Assembly (NCBI GenBank): GCA_963737705.1
Contig: CAVTTP010000007.1
Location: 372,001-436,000, forward strand
Reading direction: 5' to 3'
From: PALSA-607 sp963737705
Lineage (GTDB): Bacteria > Actinomycetota > Actinomycetes > Acidothermales > Acidothermaceae
Length of the DNA: 64,000 bases
The translations under genes were made by a program, and so were the position numbers. The notes beneath the pieces are model-generated. The model was not told the DNA's origin, made no database searches, and saw nothing but the letters and a program-made list of their open reading frames with translations. Position 1 is the first letter of the stretch. Each line of letters begins with the position of its first letter. Positions 58,910-64,000 of the stretch are shown one piece after another.

Positions 58910-59655
58910 ATCACCGAGTCGCCGGTCTCGATGGCTTCGGCGAGGCGAGCGCCAGGCAACACGCCGAGTCCAGCCAGCAGGACGAAGTCCGCGGTCAGGT
59001 CGTCCCAGATCTTGATTCGGCGGAGCATGCCGTGACCACTGCCACGCAGGTGCACGAAGGTCGCGTCCCCGGCTCCGGCTCCGGGGGCTGATTGCGCGCG
59101 GACGGCGTCGACGAGCGCCTTGGAGTTTTTCGCCGATGTCGTGTGGTCTCGCGTTCCGTGGACGACCAGCAGTCGTCGTCCGACTACTTGTTTGTAGGGC
59201 TCGGTAGGCGTCACCCACGGTGCGAGGCCCACGAGACCGACCACGCCGGGCTCGTCGGCGGCCCGGAGCGCGGCCCGGCCGCCCATCGAATGTCCGACCA
59301 GCACGATGGGTACGTCGCCGTGTTGCTCGCGAAGCTGCTGCACCGCCCAGCGGACGTCGGCAACGGGATGCGCGTCCTCGGCGCCTCCAGCGCGGGTGTT
59401 CCAGCCGCGGTACCGGAAGCGCAGTCGCCACACACCGAGCCCGTCTGTCTCGCCGGCCGCCGCCAGCTGCCGGGCGATCGGCACCATTCGCAACACGGCC
59501 AGCTGGCGAGCCGACACCGGCTCGGAGCTGACCTCTCGGCCCCCGTGCAGCACCAGCGCCGCTGCGCGCACGGTCGTGGCACCAGGCGCCCGGATCAGGA
59601 CCGGCTGCGGCGCCCTCGCATAGGCGGCATCGACGTTCTCCACCCTCGCGCTCAA
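58906..59655 (-). CDS. Alpha/beta hydrolase
   Basis: 249-residue serine hydrolase fold protein. It has the oxyanion region LVLHGGREVS, nucleophile elbow VLVGHSMGGRAAL (Ser), acid VVHGTRDHTTS (Asp) and base RGSGHGMLRR (His). I chose the TTG at 59655 because AGGAAGGA lies 8 bases upstream; GTG 59643 and a longer start at 59787 are alternatives. It is convergent with the CFA-type gene, overlapping 4 bp, and divergent from ppk2. The substrate is unknown. Confidence 0.82.
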   Translation of the reverse strand: MSARVENVDAAYARAPQPVLIRAPGATTVRAAALVLHGGREVSSEPVSARQLAVLRMVPIARQLAAAGETDGLGVWRLRFRYRGWNTRAGGAEDAHPVADVRWAVQQLREQHGDVPIVLVGHSMGGRAALRAADEPGVVGLVGLAPWVTPTEPYKQVVGRRLLVVHGTRDHTTSAKNSKALVDAVRAQSAPGAGAGDATFVHLRGSGHGMLRRIKIWDDLTADFVLLAGLGVLPGARLAEAIETGDSVI

Positions 59656-59742
59656 GCGCCTGTTCCTTCCTGGAGGTGCCGCCACTGTCGCGTCGATTGT
59701 CTCGCGGGTTCGTCGCCCGTGACGTTGCCGGTTCAGACCCGG

Positions 59743-59748
59743 CATGAT
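59743..59748 (+). promoter_or_regulatory. -10-like box (CATGAT) for leaderless ppk2
   Basis: CATGAT ends 6 bases before the ATG at 59755, and no Shine-Dalgarno sequence precedes that ATG. Confidence 0.35.
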
Positions 59749-59754
59749 GCGGTG

Positions 59755-60681
59755 ATGGAAACCACTGCGTCCACCCCGGTCAGCCACGCCGATCTACGCA
59801 AGCGCATCGCGCCGTTTCGGGTCAAACCACGCGCCGTTGTGAAGCTCGGCGACGATTCCAAGGATTTCGATCCAGGGTTCCGGGATCAGTTCGTGACCAG
59901 GGCGGACGCCGGGGTGGCACTGGCCGAGGGTGTGCGGCAGCTCGGCGAATATCAGGCAAGGCTGGCGGCGCAGAGTACGTACGCGGTGCTGGTGATCCTC
60001 CAGGCGATGGATGCCGCCGGCAAGGACGGCACCATCAAACACGTGCTCAGTGGTGTGAATCCGCAGGGAGTTAGCGTCCACCCGTTCAAGGTGCCGTCGC
60101 TCATCGAACTGCAACACGACTACTTGTGGCGCTACCAGTTGCAGTTGCCGCCACGCGGGTCGATAGGCATCTTCAACCGCTCGCACTACGAGGAGGTGCT
60201 GGTCGTTCGCGTGCACCCGGAACTCCTTGGTAACGAGCACATCCCTGGTGCCAAGACCGACATCTGGAAGCGTCGCTTCCGCGAAATCAACGACTGGGAA
60301 AGGTACCTCGCCGATAACGGCGTGCGGATCGTGAAGCTGTTCTTGAATCTCTCGAAGGAGGAACAGCGACGCCGGTTCCTCGATCGGATCGATGAGCCCG
60401 ACAAGAACTGGAAGTTCGACGTCGGAGATGCGTTGGAGCGTCAACGTTGGGACGACTACCAGCACGCCTACGAAGAGATGCTGAGCGCCACGAGCACCTC
60501 GTATGCGCCTTGGCATGTCATACCGGCCGACCACAAGTGGTTCGCACGGCTCGCTGCGTCCTGGACCATCCTCGAAGCGCTTATGGACATCGATCCGAAG
60601 TACCCGAAGGTCGATCCGCAGACCCACGCGAAGATGCTCGAGATCAAGAAACAACTCTTGGCCGAAGGGCCGAGCCGATGA
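59755..60681 (+). CDS. ppk2: Polyphosphate kinase 2 family protein
   Basis: PPK2 uses polyphosphate to phosphorylate nucleoside mono- or diphosphates. 308 residues, one domain. The Walker A-like LQAMDAAGKDGTIKHVLSG (residues 83-100), GIFNRSHYEEVLVVRVHPE (Walker B region), LFLNLSKEEQRRRFLDRIDEPDKNWKF (lid region, in parts) and WHVIPADHKWFARL are canonical. The basic N-terminal extension and overall pattern fit the short PPK2 forms; NMP versus NDP preference cannot be read directly. It precedes a small membrane protein gene by 32 bp. Confidence 0.93.
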   Translation: METTASTPVSHADLRKRIAPFRVKPRAVVKLGDDSKDFDPGFRDQFVTRADAGVALAEGVRQLGEYQARLAAQSTYAVLVILQAMDAAGKDGTIKHVLSGVNPQGVSVHPFKVPSLIELQHDYLWRYQLQLPPRGSIGIFNRSHYEEVLVVRVHPELLGNEHIPGAKTDIWKRRFREINDWERYLADNGVRIVKLFLNLSKEEQRRRFLDRIDEPDKNWKFDVGDALERQRWDDYQHAYEEMLSATSTSYAPWHVIPADHKWFARLAASWTILEALMDIDPKYPKVDPQTHAKMLEIKKQLLAEGPSR

Positions 60682-60713
60682 GTGATCAACAGCGCGCAGG
60701 GTAACCCAGTCTC

Positions 60714-61301
60714 ATGATGTTTCGCCGTTGGGTAGATGCGGCCGAGCGGGTCGATGACTTGGTGTCGCCTGCGCCGGAACTCGGCAACGAAGTGCTTGTC
60801 GACGACCACTGGCTCATTCGGATCGCTGGCCCATTATTTGCGCTGCTGTCGCTGTTGCTGATTCCGTGGATCGCGTTCCTGGCAACGGTGCTGCCGTCCC
60901 GGCAACTCTCGCGGCACTACGACTTCGCGTGGGCCGGGTTCGACGTCATGTTGCTCATCGCGCTGGCCGCGACCGCGTATTTCGCCCTGCGGCGATCGCG
61001 CAACCTGTCGGTCGCCGCGACAGCTGCCGGCACGTTGTTGATCGTCGACGCGTGGTTCGACGTGCTGACCGCACGCCGTCGTGACCTCCCCGTTTCAATC
61101 GCCTTCGCAGTCTTCATCGAGTTGCCGCTGGCAGCTTTGTGTTGGTGGCTGAGCATGCAGACACAGGCCATTGCCGAGAAGCGCATCGCCCTGCTGTTGC
61201 CACGCGCGAAAGGTCGCCTACGGCGTGACGCGGACCGCGCCGAAGCCCTCGACACCGGGCGGCCGCCACGGCGCATCCGGTTCCGTCGAGATGCGTCCTA
61301 G
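60714..61301 (+). CDS. Conserved membrane protein, unknown function
   Basis: 195-residue protein with four predicted membrane helices (about residues 35-60, 74-92, 99-118 and 126-146) and a basic C-terminal tail rich in Arg (KGRLRRDADRAEALDTGRPPRR). DDHWLIRIAGPLFALLSLLL and LIVDAWFDVLTA look like conserved blocks, but I do not recognise a named family. ATG 60714 is followed directly by a second ATG. The stop overlaps the convergent PEBP stop in a shared CTAG. Confidence 0.75.
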   Translation: MMFRRWVDAAERVDDLVSPAPELGNEVLVDDHWLIRIAGPLFALLSLLLIPWIAFLATVLPSRQLSRHYDFAWAGFDVMLLIALAATAYFALRRSRNLSVAATAAGTLLIVDAWFDVLTARRRDLPVSIAFAVFIELPLAALCWWLSMQTQAIAEKRIALLLPRAKGRLRRDADRAEALDTGRPPRRIRFRRDAS

Positions 61302-61831
61302 CGCTGGTAGGTCGGGCGGAGCGCACCTCGGGCAAGCGTGTGAAACGCCAGGTTGAAGCCGACAATCGCTGCACTCACCGAGTCACTCACGTCCAGCTTC
61401 TCGACATCGAGCGCGTGGACCGCGAACACGTAGCGGTGAGGGCGATCGCCGGGCGGCGGTGCCGCGCCGGCGTAGGCCTTGGTGCCCATGTCACCAGCCA
61501 CGTGGAACGCACCGGGCGGCAGTTCGCCTGGGCCGCCCGCGCCGCGCGGGAGTTCAGTCACGTCGGCAGGGATATTGACCAGCACCCAGTGCCAGAACCC
61601 ACTCTGCGTGGGCGCGTCCGGGTCGTAGCAGGTGACCGCGAACGACTTGGTTTCCGCGGGGAAGTCGGCCCAGCGCAACTGAGGGCTGAGGTTCTCCCCG
61701 TCCGCGCTGTCGTGCACAAACGTCAGCGCCAGCGGCGCGCCGTCGGTGATGTCGTCGCTTTCCAATCGGAACCAAGGCTTCGCGGGCAGGACGTCGAAGG
61801 GATCTGGTGGCGTACCGCGCTCAAGTGACAT
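61298..61831 (-). CDS. YbhB/YbcL (PEBP, Raf-kinase-inhibitor-like) protein
   Basis: 177-residue phosphatidylethanolamine-binding-protein fold. The ligand pocket motifs are SPQLRWADFP, VTCYDPDAPTQSGFWHWVLVNIP and the C-terminal PHRYVFAVHALD. ATG 61831 gives the family-like start; the 22 upstream residues in frame lack homology. The cellular role of bacterial PEBPs is uncertain. It lies 41 bp downstream of the methyltransferase gene on the same strand and may share its transcript. Confidence 0.9.
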   Translation of the reverse strand: MSLERGTPPDPFDVLPAKPWFRLESDDITDGAPLALTFVHDSADGENLSPQLRWADFPAETKSFAVTCYDPDAPTQSGFWHWVLVNIPADVTELPRGAGGPGELPPGAFHVAGDMGTKAYAGAAPPPGDRPHRYVFAVHALDVEKLDVSDSVSAAIVGFNLAFHTLARGALRPTYQR

Positions 61832-61872
61832 GCCTGCATTCTCCGTCGGCATCCCGTCGTCCGCAACGCGGG

Positions 61873-62634
61873 CTACCCGCGACCGAGCACGGCCCACGCC
61901 GACGCGGAGACCTCGAAAGGCCCAGTCGGCGGGAACAGCTGTGCGCAGCGAGCCTTCAGCCGCTCACGCCCGTCATCATCGAGACGGGCGACATAGTCGC
62001 CGGCCGGGCCGACTCCGAGTGTGAAGGGGTCCCACCAATCGCTGAAGTCCGCAAGGGTGAGGTGAACCGTCAGGGTCGTCGACTCCACATCGCGCAAGCC
62101 GGCGGCTTCGAACAGTTGGCTCAGGTGACCCTCGCGGACGCCGGCCAGCCCCGACTCGTCGTGAGCGTCAGGGTCGATGTCTCGCACCGCACGCCAAAAT
62201 GGCGATAGCGGACCGCCGTTCCCGGCGTGGTCCCACACGGTCGCGCCAACCAAGCCGTCGGGGCGAACGACTCTGCCCATCTCAGCAAGACCGGCTACGG
62301 GATCGCTCATGAAGCTCACGACCAATGAAGCGAGCGCGCCGTCGAAGCTGCGGTCCGGGTATGGCAGTTGCTCCGCCGCGGTGTGCCTGACATCGACGTC
62401 GGGAAACCGCGACCGCGTGGCCGCGACGAACGGCTCCGAGGGATCGACTGCCGATACGGCCCCAGCGCCCAGCAGTGTCACGAGTTCTGCAGTGAGAGCG
62501 CCGGTGCCACAGCCGACGTCCAACGCCGAAGCGCCGGGCTCAAGCCCGGAGAGCTGCACAAACGCGGCTGCCAAGGGGTTGGAGAAGCGGCCCATGAACC
62601 GGCCGTACGCGTCAGCGCCGACATCGAAGGTCAT
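61873..62634 (-). CDS. Class I SAM-dependent methyltransferase
   Basis: 253-residue methyltransferase of the Ubi/COQ5-like group. Motif I is ALDVGCGTGALTAEL, with the SAM-binding acid in SAVDPSEPFV. Motifs II/III are in AAEQLPYPDRSFDGALASLVVSFMSD and MGRVVRPDGLVGATVWDH. The N-terminal FDVGADAYGRFMGRFSNPLA is characteristic of this actinobacterial subfamily. The substrate is unknown. It is divergent from the YciI gene. Confidence 0.87.
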   Translation of the reverse strand: MTFDVGADAYGRFMGRFSNPLAAAFVQLSGLEPGASALDVGCGTGALTAELVTLLGAGAVSAVDPSEPFVAATRSRFPDVDVRHTAAEQLPYPDRSFDGALASLVVSFMSDPVAGLAEMGRVVRPDGLVGATVWDHAGNGGPLSPFWRAVRDIDPDAHDESGLAGVREGHLSQLFEAAGLRDVESTTLTVHLTLADFSDWWDPFTLGVGPAGDYVARLDDDGRERLKARCAQLFPPTGPFEVSASAWAVLGRG

Positions 62635-62756
62635 CCGGCGACCCTAGGGCGCATGAACAACGTCGACCAAACATTGGTCGGACGCGAAACGTCGAATTCG
62701 GCTGACCGGGCTCGTCGGGAGACGATGGACCAACCTGCCAACGAGGAGTACACGCC

Positions 62757-63089
62757 ATGCAATTCCTGATGCTCGTATGCAACGACACTGCCCCAGTCAC
62801 GCCGCCGTCTGGCCCCGAAGGCGATGTCGAGGAGTGGGTCGACACGATGGGGGCGCGCGGACTGCGAGTGGCCGGCGACCGGCTCGCTCCCGAAGGCCTC
62901 GCAGCCGCTGTGCGGGTGCGCGGCGGCAAGGTGCTCGTTACCGACGGCCCATTCCTGGAGACGAAGGAGATCCTCGGCGGCTTCGACCTGCTCGAATGCC
63001 GCGACATGGCCGAAGCCATCGAAGTGGCAGCAGCCCACCCGTTCGCGACCCGGGGCGTGATGGAACTGCGGCCGGTCTGGACGGGCTGA
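62757..63089 (+). CDS. YciI/DGPF domain protein
   Basis: 110-residue ferredoxin-like fold protein of the YCII-related family, with MQFLMLVCNDT, the DGPF motif in VTDGPFLETKEILGGFDLLEC, and AAAHPFATRGVMELRPV. Enzymatic activity is unproven in most members; such proteins are often found beside ECF sigma factors, but none is present here. Its 3' end abuts the 23-bp repeats and the convergent siderophore-interacting protein gene. Confidence 0.88.
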   Translation: MQFLMLVCNDTAPVTPPSGPEGDVEEWVDTMGARGLRVAGDRLAPEGLAAAVRVRGGKVLVTDGPFLETKEILGGFDLLECRDMAEAIEVAAAHPFATRGVMELRPVWTG

Positions 63090-63097
63090 AGTCTTAG

Positions 63098-63182
63098 TGA
63101 CCGCTGCCGCGGCCCGTCAATGACCGCTGCCGCGGCCCGTCAATGACCGCTGCCGCGGCCCGTCAATGACCGCTGCCGCGGC
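63098..63182. repeat. 23-bp tandem repeats (3.7 copies) at the end of the SIP gene
   Basis: Perfect units at 63098, 63121 and 63144, and a 16-bp partial unit at 63167, of TGACCGCTGCCGCGGCCCGTCAA (read in two parts: TGACCGCTGCCG, CGGCCCGTCAA). Read on the minus strand each full unit carries a TGA, and because 23 is not a multiple of 3 the TGAs cover all three frames. Confidence 0.95.
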
Positions 63183-63870
63183 CGAGATTCCAGTAGCCCT
63201 TCGCCGAGATCTCGTGCGGCTGCAGGCCGCGGGTGCCAAGGTCGTCTCTGAGTCGTCGCACGACCCGACTCTCGCCGAACAGGTACGCGTGCCGGTCGAC
63301 GTCCGGTAACTCGATCGATGCAACCGCCCGATCGAGCAGCGCCGACTCCCCTGCCGGGGTTTCGAGCCGATGCAGCCACCGGACGTCGACCTGCCCCGCC
63401 GCGGAGATGGGCTGCTCGTCTTCGACGTCCGTGACTTCGATGACGGCAACCGCCGTCGTCCCGGCTGGAAGCGCGCTGATCATCTCGGCGATTGCGGGTA
63501 TCGCGGATTCGTCGCCGACGAATAGTTGCCACCGCGCGTCAGCCAGCAGCACCTTGCCGCGCGGGCCGAAGACCTCGACGTCGTCGCCCGTCGCGACCGA
63601 CGCAGCCCACGCGGCACCAGGACCATGACCATGCATCACGACGTCGAGGTCGAGCCGTCGCGCGTCGGTATCGAGATTGCGGATCGTGTACCGACGGCTG
63701 ACCCCACCTCCGTGACCGTCGCTGACGTGTACAACGAGGTCTTGGCCGGGCAGCGCGACGAAGCTCGCCAGCGCATCACCCGTGACGCTGATGCGGCGCA
63801 TCCGTGGACTGACGTCAACCACAGCGGCAATGGAGAGCAGGTGCGTACTTGCGGTCGGAAGCTCAGTCAC
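63163..63870 (-). CDS. Siderophore-interacting protein (FAD-dependent ferric reductase)
   Basis: 235-residue SIP/ViuB-type NAD(P)H:ferric-siderophore reductase. The FAD-binding RRYTIRNLDTDARRLDLDVVMHG (in parts) and GPGAAWAASVATGDDVEVFGPRG are canonical, followed by the NAD(P)-binding WQLFVGDESAIPAI and the C-terminal AYLFGESRVVRRLRDDL, ISAKGYWNLG. It uses a GTG start at 63870. The last residues RGSGH and the stop are encoded by the first unit of the 23-bp repeat array. No siderophore synthesis or uptake genes lie in the window. Confidence 0.91.
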   Translation of the reverse strand: MTELPTASTHLLSIAAVVDVSPRMRRISVTGDALASFVALPGQDLVVHVSDGHGGGVSRRYTIRNLDTDARRLDLDVVMHGHGPGAAWAASVATGDDVEVFGPRGKVLLADARWQLFVGDESAIPAIAEMISALPAGTTAVAVIEVTDVEDEQPISAAGQVDVRWLHRLETPAGESALLDRAVASIELPDVDRHAYLFGESRVVRRLRDDLGTRGLQPHEISAKGYWNLGRGSGH

Positions 63871-63908
63871 ACACTCGATCCTGCCAGGGGACGTCAGCGA
63901 GCAAGGAT

Positions 63909-64000
63909 TCAGCCGAGCCCGGACAGCACCGCACTCACCGTGGCGGGCGGGACAGCAGCCGTCTGACCGACGGTGACCAGCGTCTTGACCGTGCTCGATG
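63909..64000 (-). CDS. Possible C-terminal end of an unidentified protein
   Basis: An open frame enters from the right edge and ends with TGA at 63909-63911, encoding SSTVKTLVTVGQTAAVPPAT and a short tail ending SGLG. Thirty codons only, no family recognised; it could be chance. Confidence 0.3.
   Translation of the reverse strand, partial: SSTVKTLVTVGQTAAVPPATVSAVLSGLG

Noticed and set aside
1..64000. tRNA, rRNA, integrase, transposase or prophage features
   Set aside because: I saw no cloverleaf-like segments, rRNA signatures or mobile-element proteins in either strand.

Overview
This window is a high-GC actinobacterial chromosome segment (class Actinomycetes; genus not assigned). The evidence is the dense GC-rich coding, many GTG/TTG starts, TAnnnT boxes placed for leaderless transcripts, the actinobacterial families DUF3043, DUF4191, SCO2322 and LPXTG-type surface proteins, an F420-dependent NADP reductase, GlnR-type boxes, and a conserved actinobacterial gene order (pepA-lpd-sucB-TIGR01777 ... 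lipB-lipA-DUF4191-RDD-glnA ... glnE ... glnA2-nadE-panB). No rRNA, tRNA, insertion sequence, prophage or CRISPR array was recognised.

Layout. 1-2150: pspA 5' end, DUF3043 protein, aldo/keto reductase, small conserved protein. 2280-11893: a cobalamin-riboswitch-led operon encoding two tethered extracellular proteins, an ECF transporter (T, two ATPase domains, S), an MBL-CobU fusion, CobT and CobS. It reads as corrinoid capture, uptake and nucleotide-loop assembly. Three single-base frame shifts break this locus and no others were seen in the window. 11908-20901: shikimate-kinase-like protein and GcvT, a DHA2 MFS exporter, PepA, Lpd, SucB and a TIGR01777 oxidoreductase. 20913-28674: a block lying between sucB/TIGR01777 and lipB, holding a CPBP protease, type III glutamine synthetase, a PadR-ABC exporter unit and a Ser/Thr kinase-like protein. 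28770-39698: lipB, lipA, DUF4191, RDD, glnA with a complete GlnR box, EcsC protein, PAP2 enzyme, MFS and glnE. 39729-46395: LacI regulator, sugar ABC importer and a divergent glycogen-debranching-type enzyme with two LacI-like palindromes between them. 46392-53577: glnA2, nadE, panB, F420 reductase, DedA, and a DUF1508-histone-H1-like fusion. 53755-58909: map with a leaderless leader ORF, then a four-gene lipid-modification operon (DUF1295, FAD oxidase, DUF1365, CFA synthase). 58906-64000: hydrolase, PPK2, membrane protein, PEBP, methyltransferase, YciI and siderophore-interacting protein.

Themes. Nitrogen: three glutamine synthetases plus the adenylyltransferase, with candidate GlnR sites at two or three of them. 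Lipoate: lipA/lipB close to the lipoylated SucB, Lpd and the GcvT of the glycine cleavage system. Corrinoid: riboswitch, surface proteins, ECF and cob genes. Genome texture: an unusual number of short (13-30 bp) tandem duplications sit exactly on gene ends or starts.
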